Source: an uncultured Eubacteriales bacterium
GTDB lineage: Bacteria; Bacillota; Clostridia; Peptostreptococcales; Anaerovoracaceae
Assembly: GCA_900540145.1 (NCBI GenBank)
Contig: UQEW01000036.1
Location: 1 to 21,604, forward strand
Length of the DNA: 21,604 bases
Direction: 5' to 3'
In this document: in pieces, positions 6,774-14,903 of the stretch
Layout of the letters: the number at the start of each line of letters is the position of its first letter
Position numbering within the stretch: the stretch's first letter is position 1
The notes under the pieces: generated by a model
Seen by the model: the letters and a program-made list of their open reading frames with translations, nothing else
Databases searched by the model: none
What the model was told of the DNA's origin: nothing
Made by a program: the position numbers and the translations under genes

Positions 6774-8783
6774 ATGGTTTATGTCAATGTTGTCATAAAT
6801 AATAAAAGTAAATATACCGACAGTTTATTTACCTATAAGGCGTCCGAACAGGTGCAGGTAGGAGATTTGGTGACGCTTCCCTTTGGAAATTACGACAGCC
6901 GGAAGGAAGGAATAGTATGCCAAAGAGACATACAGCCTGATTTACAGGAGGAAAAGGTAAAGGAAATAAGCGGCATATTGAAGTCTGGGCTTCTTACCGA
7001 AGAAATGGTAAAAACCGCTCTTTGGATGAAACACAGATACGGAATCAAGTATTACGATGCATTTAAATGCTTTACGATAAAGGGAAAGGCCCCCAAGGAA
7101 GGAAAAGAAAAAGAACCGTATAAAAATATCGAAGGCAGATACAAAAAGCCTGAGGCTCTGACAGAAGAGCAGTCCAAGGCTTTCAGGGCTATAGAAGAAG
7201 CCTTGGACGCTCAACTTCAGTCCAACTTTCTCATTCACGGAGTTACAGCCAGCGGTAAAACACAAGTTTATTTGGAAGCTATAGAAAAAGCTGTATCTAT
7301 GGGAAAAACAGCCATAATGCTGGTGCCTGAGATTTCTCTGACAAAGCAGATCATAGAAATTTTTGCAGGCAGGTTCGGAAAGGATAATTTGGCGGTTCTG
7401 CATAGCAGGCTCACACCCAGGGAAAGATATGACGAATGGGAACGGATAAGGACCGGACGCGTTAAAATAGTCATAGGAGCCAGGATGGGAGTCTTTGCTC
7501 CTCTGAAAAATCTTGGATTGATAATAATGGATGAGGAGCATGAGTCCAGTTACAAAGCAGATATGACGCCTAAATATGAGACTGTTGATATAGCTTTGAA
7601 AAGATTGGGATATTATAAAGGCGTACTGATATTGGGAAGCGCTACGCCTTCAGTGGTTTCATATTATAGAGCCGGGCAGGGGATATATAAGCTGCTTACC
7701 CTAAAAAAGAGGTATAACAATACTCCTCTTCCGCTGGTTGAGATTGCAGATATGCGAAAAGAACTTAAAGAAGGCAACACTTCTATATTCAGCGGTCTCT
7801 TGTATGCGTCCATCGATGAGGAATTAAAAGCCGGAAGACAGGTGATATTGCTTCAGAACAGAAGAGGATATTCAAGTTTTGTTTCTTGCAGAAACTGCGG
7901 CATGGTGATGAAATGCCCGGAATGCGCCATTTCGCTTACTTATCATAAAGATAGAGAAAAACTTATCTGCCATTATTGCGGAAGAGCTTTTGACATACCG
8001 AAAAAATGTCCGGAATGCGGCAGTCCGTACATTAAATATTTTGGGATAGGAACAGAACAGGTGGAAGAGGCCGTTTCAAAATTTTTCCCCAGCGCGAAGA
8101 CTGACAGGCTCGATATAGACGCTCTTAAATCACAAAAAGATTTAGACAGGATATTGGATAGCTTCGCAAAAAAAGAGACCGATATATTGGTTGGAACCCA
8201 ATTGGTAGCCAAGGGTCTTGATTTTGACAACGTAGGGCTGGTAGGTATCATAGCAGCGGATGTGACGTTGAATATACCTGACTACAGGTCTTCTGAAAGA
8301 ACTTTTCAGCTGATAACTCAAGCAGCAGGCAGAGCAGGCAGAGGAAAGAAACGGGGAAGAGTAATAATCCAAACTTATGAGCCTGAAGAACAAGTTATTC
8401 AATCGGCAGCAAAAAATGACTATGACAGCTTTTTTAGAAGTGAAATATCCATTAGAAAACTGATGGGATATCCTCCTTTTACAGATATTATAACGGTAAG
8501 CTTTACTGCGAAAGATGAAGCTACCGCCGTCGCTTTCGGAGAAAGATGTAAGAATTATATCGAAAAGCTTTTTTCAGCCGAGGATAAAACCGCAGTTTTG
8601 TCTCCAAAATTTGCTTCAGGATTTAAAGGCAAGGATTCAGTCAGGTTTTATATATTGATAAAATGCCCGAAAGGCAAAAGAAATGAATATATTTATTATC
8701 TTGAAAATTTTAGAAAAATTCTCATAGAAGAAAAAACGTCATGCAATATGGATATAGATGTCAATCCATATAGCGTTTACTAA
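6774..8783 (+). CDS. priA: primosomal protein N' (replication restart helicase PriA), short form
   Basis: Superfamily 2 DNA helicase that recognises stalled forks and reloads the replisome. Seen in order: N-terminal 3'-end-binding domain about 1-100; a short linker 101-130; helicase domain with Walker A GVTASGKT 156-163 and DEEH 253-256; a zinc module with eight cysteines in four pairs (372/375, 381/384, 399/402, 412/415); the GTQLVAKGLDF motif near 474-484; QAAGRAGRG near 516-524; and a C-terminal domain to 669. All catalytic motifs are present. The helicase starts near residue 130, earlier than in E. coli (about 200), and total length is below the usual 730-800. The winged-helix region is therefore reduced or missing. 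AAAGG lies 6 bases from the ATG. def follows after 14 bases. Confidence 0.95.
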   Translation: MVYVNVVINNKSKYTDSLFTYKASEQVQVGDLVTLPFGNYDSRKEGIVCQRDIQPDLQEEKVKEISGILKSGLLTEEMVKTALWMKHRYGIKYYDAFKCFTIKGKAPKEGKEKEPYKNIEGRYKKPEALTEEQSKAFRAIEEALDAQLQSNFLIHGVTASGKTQVYLEAIEKAVSMGKTAIMLVPEISLTKQIIEIFAGRFGKDNLAVLHSRLTPRERYDEWERIRTGRVKIVIGARMGVFAPLKNLGLIIMDEEHESSYKADMTPKYETVDIALKRLGYYKGVLILGSATPSVVSYYRAGQGIYKLLTLKKRYNNTPLPLVEIADMRKELKEGNTSIFSGLLYASIDEELKAGRQVILLQNRRGYSSFVSCRNCGMVMKCPECAISLTYHKDREKLICHYCGRAFDIPKKCPECGSPYIKYFGIGTEQVEEAVSKFFPSAKTDRLDIDALKSQKDLDRILDSFAKKETDILVGTQLVAKGLDFDNVGLVGIIAADVTLNIPDYRSSERTFQLITQAAGRAGRGKKRGRVIIQTYEPEEQVIQSAAKNDYDSFFRSEISIRKLMGYPPFTDIITVSFTAKDEATAVAFGERCKNYIEKLFSAEDKTAVLSPKFASGFKGKDSVRFYILIKCPKGKRNEYIYYLENFRKILIEEKTSCNMDIDVNPYSVY

Positions 8784-8797
8784 TAAGGGAGGTAATC

Positions 8798-9271
8798 ATG
8801 GCACTTAGAAATGTTGTGACAGAGGGCGATGAGATATTGAGAAAGCATTGCAGGGAAGTCACGGAAGTTAATGACAGAATTAAGACAACTATGGAAGATA
8901 TGGTTGAAACTATGCGCAGCCATTATGGCGTAGGTATAGCCGGCCCACAGGTTGGGGTATTGAGAAGAATGTTCGTTGCCGAACCTGAGCCGGGCAGATT
9001 ATATTATATGATAAATCCTGTTATTTTGGAGCAGAGCGGCAGCCAGCTTGATGATGAAGGATGTTTAAGTGTTCCTGGTCTTATAGGAACTGTTGACAGA
9101 CCTGATTATATAAAAATTGAAGCTTTGGATCTGGACGGAAAAAAGCAGATATATGAATTTGAAGGCTTTGATGCAAGAGTCATGTGCCATGAGTATGACC
9201 ATCTTGACGGCATTCTTTACACGGATAAGGCAACTAACATAAGGGATGCGGCTGACGACGAGGAACAGTAA
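8798..9271 (+). CDS. def: peptide deformylase
   Basis: Metal-dependent enzyme that removes the formyl group from the N-terminal Met of nascent proteins. It has 157 residues with the three family motifs: GVGIAGPQ at 44-51, EGCLS with metal ligand C89, and HEYDH at 131-135 supplying two histidine ligands and the catalytic E132. Motif 1 normally reads GxGxAAPQ; here the second Ala is Gly49. The ribosome site GGAGGT (8788-8793) is a perfect match, 4 bases from the ATG. def and fmt stand next to each other as in most bacteria, so the formylation and deformylation steps are co-expressed. The tail after residue 145 is acidic (DAADDEEQ). Confidence 0.96.
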   Translation: MALRNVVTEGDEILRKHCREVTEVNDRIKTTMEDMVETMRSHYGVGIAGPQVGVLRRMFVAEPEPGRLYYMINPVILEQSGSQLDDEGCLSVPGLIGTVDRPDYIKIEALDLDGKKQIYEFEGFDARVMCHEYDHLDGILYTDKATNIRDAADDEEQ

Positions 9272-9275
9272 AAAG

Positions 9276-9293
9276 AATACGTATTAACGTATT
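9276..9293. repeat. small perfect inverted repeat between def and fmt
   Basis: AATACGT (9276-9282) and ACGTATT (9287-9293) form a perfect 7-bp stem with an ATTA loop. It lies just after the def stop in a 65-base AT-rich spacer, the largest gap inside the operon. No T-run follows, so it is not a typical terminator. An mRNA-processing hairpin or a protein-binding site is possible. Confidence 0.4.
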
Positions 9294-9336
9294 TAAACAA
9301 AATAAATAAAAGACAATAAATAGGGGAAGAAAAGTA

Positions 9337-10266
9337 ATGAAAACAGTTTTTATGGGAACTCCCGATTTTGCTGCAGAAATTCTGAGACAGCTTTATGAGA
9401 GCGACAATGAGGTGGCTTTGGTTTTCACTCAGCCTGACAGAGCAAAAGATCGCGGGAAAAAAGTTCAATTTTCTCCGGTGAAAGAACTGGCACAGGAGCA
9501 TCAGACCAAAGTGCTTCAGCCGGAAAAACTTAAAAATGATAAAACTTCACTTGAAGAACTGAAAAACATTTCTCCGGACATAATCGTTGTGGCGGCTTAC
9601 GGACAGATACTGCCCAGTGAAATATTGAATTTGCCCAAATACGGCTGTATAAATGTTCATGCTTCTCTGCTTCCTAAGCTGAGGGGTGCATCTCCCATAC
9701 AGATGTCTATCGTTACAGGGGAAAAAGAGACTGGGGTTACCATAATGCAGATGGCAGAGGGTCTTGACACCGGAGACATTTTGTCATCGGAGGCAATGGA
9801 AATAGGCGAACTGAATGCAGAGCAGCTGAGTGATGCTTTGGCAAGGATGGGAGGAAAACTTTTGCTCCATACCATGGATTTAATTAAAAACGGTAATATA
9901 AATCCAATGAAACAGGATGACATCAAAGCGACATACGCAGGTCTTATATCCAAAAAAGACGGGCAGATAGATTTCAGCAAATCACCTATAGAGATAGAGC
10001 GGCTTATAAGGGGCTTTGACCCTTGGCCGGGAGCATATTGCTTTTATGATGGAAAACCTTTAAAATTTTGGAAAGCAGTACCTTCAGAAACAAAAACTGA
10101 AGCAGAAGACGGCAGCGTTATTTCAGCCGATAAGGAAGGACTGAAAATAGCATGCGGCGGTAAGGTTCTTACTGTAACAGAGCTTCAAGCTCCAGGTAAA
10201 AAGAGGATGAGGACAGAGGATTATTTAAGAGGACACATGATAGAGAAAGGAACGCTGCTTAAATGA
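9337..10266 (+). CDS. fmt: methionyl-tRNA formyltransferase
   Basis: Transfers a formyl group from 10-formyl-tetrahydrofolate to initiator Met-tRNA, enabling fMet initiation. The 309-residue protein has the N-terminal Rossmann-like formyltransferase domain (KTVFMGTPDFA at 2-12). The catalytic triad is N106, H108 (in INVHASLLP) and D144 (in GLDTGDIL). The C-terminal beta-barrel tRNA-binding domain begins near 205 and includes the GFDPWPGAYC segment. An AGGGGA ribosome site is 9 bases upstream of the ATG. It follows def, and the 28-base gap to the next gene contains that gene's GGGGGA site. Confidence 0.96.
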   Translation: MKTVFMGTPDFAAEILRQLYESDNEVALVFTQPDRAKDRGKKVQFSPVKELAQEHQTKVLQPEKLKNDKTSLEELKNISPDIIVVAAYGQILPSEILNLPKYGCINVHASLLPKLRGASPIQMSIVTGEKETGVTIMQMAEGLDTGDILSSEAMEIGELNAEQLSDALARMGGKLLLHTMDLIKNGNINPMKQDDIKATYAGLISKKDGQIDFSKSPIEIERLIRGFDPWPGAYCFYDGKPLKFWKAVPSETKTEAEDGSVISADKEGLKIACGGKVLTVTELQAPGKKRMRTEDYLRGHMIEKGTLLK

Positions 10267-10294
10267 CCGATGTTTTGAAAAGGGGGAATAAAAA

Positions 10295-10987
10295 ATGTCA
10301 TATAGCATGTCTATAATCTTTTTGCTGGCAGCCATAGTGATAACGATGGGGGCTCAGGCAAAAGTAAGTTCGAATTTTAATAAATATTCAAGGATTAAAA
10401 ACCGGAGAGGCATTTCCGGCGCAGAGGCAGCCAGAATAGTTTTAGATGCCAATGGCCTTGAGGACGTTCAGATTGAACAGATAAGAGGAACTCTTACTGA
10501 TCATTATGATCCAAGAAAACGTGTTCTCAGGCTTTCACAGTCAGTATACGGAGTAGATTCGGTGGCAGCGGTAAGTGTGGCTTGCCACGAAGCAGGTCAT
10601 GCTATACAGCACGCGGTTTCCTATGCACCTCTTAAGATAAGAAACAGCATAGTACCTGTAGTAAATGTAGCTTCCAGATTCAGTTGGCTGCTTATATTTA
10701 TAGGCATAGGATTGCTTTATGCGGGCAACTATATCGGAGATATGATTTTCAATATCGGAGTTATCGCATTTGTTGCAGTGATAATTTTTCATGCAGTTAC
10801 ATTACCTGTGGAATTTGATGCCAGCAGAAGGGCTTTAAAACAGATGGAAGCTCAGGGCATAATAATTGAAGGCGAGGACAGCGGCGCAAGAAAGGTGCTT
10901 GGAGCTGCAGCCATGACTTATGTGGCTTCTTTGGCAATGGCGGTGGCAAACCTGCTTAGAATACTCGCTTTAAGAGGCAGAGATTAA
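10295..10987 (+). CDS. membrane zinc metallopeptidase, YugP-like (PF04298 family)
   Basis: Predicted integral membrane zinc peptidase of 230 residues; substrates are not known to me. It has an N-terminal membrane helix about 5-20, a zinc-binding HEAGH motif at 98-102 (two His ligands plus catalytic Glu), a hydrophobic pair of helices about 118-168, PVEFDASRRA at 171-180 with the likely third ligand E173, and a C-terminal hydrophobic stretch about 204-226. This order and the TDHYDPRKRVLRLS segment match YugP-type proteins, which are often located between fmt and rsmB in Clostridia (from memory). A strong GGGGGA ribosome site lies 7 bases from the ATG. Confidence 0.9.
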   Translation: MSYSMSIIFLLAAIVITMGAQAKVSSNFNKYSRIKNRRGISGAEAARIVLDANGLEDVQIEQIRGTLTDHYDPRKRVLRLSQSVYGVDSVAAVSVACHEAGHAIQHAVSYAPLKIRNSIVPVVNVASRFSWLLIFIGIGLLYAGNYIGDMIFNIGVIAFVAVIIFHAVTLPVEFDASRRALKQMEAQGIIIEGEDSGARKVLGAAAMTYVASLAMAVANLLRILALRGRD

Positions 10988-11049
10988 AAGAACATGTGCT
11001 GATGTCGTGCATGTAAAAAACAATATGATTAAGGTGAGGTAAAATTTTT

Positions 11050-12324
11050 ATGGATTCGGGAAGGAGGACAGCTTTTCAAATCCTTTTGAAAGTGGAAGAA
11101 GAAAAGGCGTTTTCCAATCTTTCTTCAAATAAATATATAAAACAGAATAATCCGGAAAACCCGGCTTTTGTGAGAGAATTGGTATATGGAGTTTTATCCA
11201 ATAAGCTCCTTTTGGATTACTATTTGAATTTGCTGATACCTTCAGGCATAGAGAAGGTAAAGAAGCGTGAGAAAACATTGCTTAGAATGGGGCTTTATCA
11301 GCTTAAATTCATGAAAAACATTCCTCAATATGCCGCAGTCAATGAAACTGTTTCACTGGCAAAAAGTCTTTGCAGAGGCAGAGAAGGATTCATAAACGGA
11401 GTTTTGAGGGGATATATTAAAAAGCAAGGGGAACTTCAATTGCCTTGTGATGATACAGATGAAATTTTATCTGTTAAATACTCTTTTTCGCCGTGGATAA
11501 TCAAAATGTGGAAAAAACAGTACGGTCAGGAATCGACTATTAAACTGATGGAGGCATCTAATTCGAGACCGGTTTTATGTATAAGAGTAAATCTTATGAA
11601 AACGACTGTGGAGGAACTTTCGCACTTGCTGTCAGAGAAAGGAATGGTTGTAGATAAAGGCAGATATTCCGATATAGTCCTTTATGTATCAGGCAGTAAT
11701 ATTCTCGATCTGGAAGAATATAAAAAGGGATTGTTTTCAATACAAGATGAGACGTCCGTCTTAGCATGCCAATATCTTGAACCTAGACCGGGAGATTTAG
11801 TTATAGATACTTGCGCTTCTCCGGGCGGAAAAACATCGGCTATAGGAGAGATGATGGATAATAGAGGCAAAATTATATCTTGCGATATTTACCCTCACAA
11901 ACTTGAATTAATTAAAAAACAGGCAGATAGACTGGGGATTACCATAATTGAAACAAAGTTGCTGGATGGAATAAAGGGGGATAAAGCGTTGTCAGGCAAA
12001 GCGGACAAAGTTTTGGTAGACGCGCCTTGCTCCGGTCTGGGTGTAATAAGAAAGAAGCCTGAAATAAAATACAAAGAACAAAAAGATATACAGAAGCTTA
12101 TTAAAGTTCAGAGTGATATATTGAACAATGCATCATATTATGTCAAGCCAAATGGAGTTTTGTTATACAGCACATGTACAATCAACAAAGATGAAAATGA
12201 TGAACAGATAGAAAAATTTATCAAAACCCATGAGGACTTTGAAATACTATATGAAAAACAATTTTTGCCTACAGATGGTCTTGATGGTTTTTTTATTTGT
12301 AAAATGATGAAAAAGGGGAAGTAA
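11050..12324 (+). CDS. rsmB: 16S rRNA (cytosine-967-C5)-methyltransferase RsmB
   Basis: SAM-dependent m5C methyltransferase acting on 16S rRNA C967 (E. coli numbering). The 424-residue protein has an N-terminal NusB-like RNA-binding domain (about 1-125, including NGVLRGYIKK) and a C-terminal Rossmann methyltransferase. Its motifs include DTCASPGGKT at 253-262 for SAM, DAPCSG at 324-329 with C327, and YSTCT at 373-377 with the presumed nucleophile C376. GAGGT (11036-11040) lies 9 bases before the ATG. The stop codon overlaps the TAAGGAGG ribosome site of prpC. rlmN is normally found between these two genes but is absent here. Confidence 0.94.
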   Translation: MDSGRRTAFQILLKVEEEKAFSNLSSNKYIKQNNPENPAFVRELVYGVLSNKLLLDYYLNLLIPSGIEKVKKREKTLLRMGLYQLKFMKNIPQYAAVNETVSLAKSLCRGREGFINGVLRGYIKKQGELQLPCDDTDEILSVKYSFSPWIIKMWKKQYGQESTIKLMEASNSRPVLCIRVNLMKTTVEELSHLLSEKGMVVDKGRYSDIVLYVSGSNILDLEEYKKGLFSIQDETSVLACQYLEPRPGDLVIDTCASPGGKTSAIGEMMDNRGKIISCDIYPHKLELIKKQADRLGITIIETKLLDGIKGDKALSGKADKVLVDAPCSGLGVIRKKPEIKYKEQKDIQKLIKVQSDILNNASYYVKPNGVLLYSTCTINKDENDEQIEKFIKTHEDFEILYEKQFLPTDGLDGFFICKMMKKGK

Positions 12325-12333
12325 GGAGGATAT

Positions 12334-13080
12334 ATGGAGGTTGGATTTAAGTCTGACAAAGGGCTTATGCGAAGCAATAATGAAGATGCCTGCTTTGTCT
12401 TGCTCAACGATAATATATACCTTGTAGCAGACGGAGTAGGAGGAGGCAATGCAGGAGAGATTGCAAGCAGAACAGCAGTAAATGAGATAGCCAATTACAT
12501 AGCTAATAATCCCATAAAACAGGCAACTAACAAGTATGCGGTGGTGAACTATCTGCAAGACTGTCTTGACAAAACCAATGAAAAGATTTTCACCCAGGCA
12601 CTGAAATACGAGCAGAACAAAGGCATGGCCACCACGTTGGCTGTGGTATATGCTAAGGAGGGAAGAGCTTATATAGGAAATATCGGAGATAGCAGAGTTT
12701 ATTTATATAGAGACGGAGATTTGGTACAGCTTACCGAAGACCATACTTATGTCAACACTCTGCTGAAAGCAGGTATAATCTCCAAAGAGCAAGCTGAGAC
12801 AGATGACAGAAAGAATGTGATCACTAAGGCTCTCGGGGCTGACAACACGGTTGAACCGGATTTTTTTCAGGTCAATATTATGAAAGATGATATTTTTCTG
12901 ATATGTACAGATGGTCTTTATGATGAAGTTGACAATCAAGGGATGATAGACGTTCTTAAGGAAAATAAGTCCATGTCTGATGTTTGCAATAAAATGATTG
13001 AAAAAGCCAATAGCAATGGCGGACATGATAATATAACGGTTATATGCCTTAGAGTAACGGAGGAAGATATTCATGAGTAA
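12334..13080 (+). CDS. prpC: PP2C-family Ser/Thr phosphatase (PrpC/Stp)
   Basis: Cytosolic Mn/Mg-dependent phosphatase that reverses phosphorylation by the adjacent PASTA kinase. The 248-residue protein is nearly all catalytic domain. It shows RSNNEDAC 13-20, the metal-binding VADGVGG 31-37 with D33, NIGDSRVYLY 116-125, CTDGL 191-195 with D193, and GGHDNITV 229-236 with D232. These are the canonical PP2C metal ligands, so it should be active. The ribosome site GGAGG begins directly after the rsmB stop codon. The last 8 bases overlap the prkC start, which suggests translational coupling and a fixed kinase/phosphatase ratio. Confidence 0.95.
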   Translation: MEVGFKSDKGLMRSNNEDACFVLLNDNIYLVADGVGGGNAGEIASRTAVNEIANYIANNPIKQATNKYAVVNYLQDCLDKTNEKIFTQALKYEQNKGMATTLAVVYAKEGRAYIGNIGDSRVYLYRDGDLVQLTEDHTYVNTLLKAGIISKEQAETDDRKNVITKALGADNTVEPDFFQVNIMKDDIFLICTDGLYDEVDNQGMIDVLKENKSMSDVCNKMIEKANSNGGHDNITVICLRVTEEDIHE

Positions 13081-14881
13081 CAGATTATTAGTAGGAAGAT
13101 ATGAGCTTATAGAAAAGATTGGCGAAGGGGGAATGGCTATCGTCTACAAAGCGAAAGACAGACTTCTGAACAGATATGTGGCAATTAAAATTCTGCGTCC
13201 TGAATTTGTTAAAGATGAAAAATTTATCGAAAATTTCAGGAAGGAATCTCAGGCTGCAGCAGGTCTTTCTCATCCGAATATTGTAAACGTTTATGACGTA
13301 GGCCAGGAAGGCAATATTCATTTTATAGTGATGGAACTCATAGACGGCAAGAGCCTTAGCCAGGTCATTGAAGAGGAAGGCAGGCTGGACTATAAAGAGG
13401 CTATCAGCATAACCAAACAGGTGGCATCCGCTCTGAGCCTTGCTCACAAGAATCAGATAATACATAGGGATGTCAAGCCTCATAATATATTGATTACCAG
13501 CTCAGGAACCGCCAAATTGGCAGATTTCGGTATCGCTATGGCAGTGAGCAAAGAGAGCATAGCTGAGGGAAAAGAAAAGATAATGGGTTCTGTACACTAT
13601 TTCTCTCCTGAACAGGCAAGAGGCGCTTATGTAGATGAGCGTTCAGATATCTATTCTCTTGGCATCGTACTGTATGAAATGCTTACAGGAAAAGTCCCTT
13701 TCGACGGCGACAATCCAATAAGCATCGCTTTGATGCATATCAATGATCCACTGCCTCCGGTTTCCAAGGAAGTGCCGGGCATACCGCCTCAACTGGAGAA
13801 AATCATAGCAAAGGCCACTGACAAATATCAGACCAATAGATATGCGTCTGCTGATGAAATGATAGAGGACTTGGATAACATAGACTTCATCACCAAGGTA
13901 ATGGGAAGTTCTGCTTTTACCGATAAGGGTGAAAGCAAAAAAACAGAAGACGAAGATGATGCTGCCGAGTACTATAAAGCTATAGAGGAAAGCAGAGCGC
14001 AAGAAGCAAACAAGAAAAAGAAAACTGTCGATAAGACTAAAATTTTTATCATAGTAGCTATAGTAATAATCGCTATCGCAGGAGTTGTGGCTTTTGGAGC
14101 GATGAACGGATGGTTCAGCGGAAACAGTGAAGAAATAGATGTTCCTGATTTTGCCGGAAAGACTTTGAAAGAAGCTCAAGCACAAGCCGAGGGATTAGGT
14201 CTTAAAATCCAAGAGGGAGAAAGCGTGTACAGTCCGGACCAAGAGGAAGGACTGATCGCGTCTCAGACTCCGACAGCCGGCTCTAAAGTAAGTGAAGGCA
14301 GAGTAATAACGGTTTATGTAAGCCTAGGTAAAAAAGATGGAGTAGTCCCTCGCATAATTGATATGGACTATAATGAGGCAGAAGAATATCTGCAAAGTTT
14401 CGGATTTGAGCTGGGTATTGTAAAGACAGTGACCAGTACAAAGCCTAAAGATGTGATAGTGTCTCAATCCATAGACGCAGGCACTACAGCAGATGAAGGC
14501 ACTAAGATAGATGTAGAAATAAGCGATGGGCAGGGCAAAGAAATGAAAGCTGTGCCTAGTGTAATAAACAGCGATATAGATTCGGCCAGGTCTGCTATTG
14601 TCAGCGCAGGGTTCACCGTAGGTGCAGTGACTTATGAAGAGAATGCTACCGTGACTCAAAACAACGTTATCAGAATAACAGACGCATCAGGCAACGAGCT
14701 TAAAGCAGGCGATGAGCTGGAAGAAGGAAGCGCAATAAATATAATAGTGAGCAAAGGAACCGAATCTACCGGAAATGATAACCCAGATGAGGGAGGCTCT
14801 TCGTCATCAGGTGAAGGCGAGCAGAGCGGGGAAGGTACAGATACGCCTTCTGACGGTGAGTCTGGCTCTACAGAGGGTTAA
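13073..14881 (+). CDS. prkC: PASTA-domain Ser/Thr protein kinase PrkC
   Basis: Membrane receptor kinase that senses peptidoglycan or lipid II through external PASTA repeats and phosphorylates cell-wall and translation targets. In order: kinase domain about 10-272 with glycine loop GEGGMAIV 17-24, K39, HRDVKPHN 131-138 (D133) and DFG 151-153; an acidic/basic juxtamembrane stretch 280-322; membrane helix about 323-342; three PASTA repeats about 354-418, 423-486 and 492-561; and a Ser/Gly/Glu tail 563-602. Catalytic residues are intact. The activation segment (DFG to SPE) has serines S159, S162 and S173 but no threonine, unlike the Thr-rich loop of B. subtilis PrkC. GGAGGAAG lies 6 bases from the ATG, within prpC. 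rsgA, encoding a known PrkC-linked GTPase in Bacillus, follows after 22 bases. Confidence 0.95.
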   Translation: MSNRLLVGRYELIEKIGEGGMAIVYKAKDRLLNRYVAIKILRPEFVKDEKFIENFRKESQAAAGLSHPNIVNVYDVGQEGNIHFIVMELIDGKSLSQVIEEEGRLDYKEAISITKQVASALSLAHKNQIIHRDVKPHNILITSSGTAKLADFGIAMAVSKESIAEGKEKIMGSVHYFSPEQARGAYVDERSDIYSLGIVLYEMLTGKVPFDGDNPISIALMHINDPLPPVSKEVPGIPPQLEKIIAKATDKYQTNRYASADEMIEDLDNIDFITKVMGSSAFTDKGESKKTEDEDDAAEYYKAIEESRAQEANKKKKTVDKTKIFIIVAIVIIAIAGVVAFGAMNGWFSGNSEEIDVPDFAGKTLKEAQAQAEGLGLKIQEGESVYSPDQEEGLIASQTPTAGSKVSEGRVITVYVSLGKKDGVVPRIIDMDYNEAEEYLQSFGFELGIVKTVTSTKPKDVIVSQSIDAGTTADEGTKIDVEISDGQGKEMKAVPSVINSDIDSARSAIVSAGFTVGAVTYEENATVTQNNVIRITDASGNELKAGDELEEGSAINIIVSKGTESTGNDNPDEGGSSSSGEGEQSGEGTDTPSDGESGSTEG

Positions 14882-14903
14882 TTCAACAGAACAGGATATT
14901 TAA

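Noticed and set aside
10991..11014. ACATG...CATGT inverted repeat upstream of rsmB
   Set aside because: Only five bases pair around a long loop and the extension breaks down. This is expected by chance.
11001..11029. Internal promoter upstream of rsmB (TATGAT at 11024-11029)
   Set aside because: No acceptable -35 stands at 16-18 bases, and there is no extended -10.
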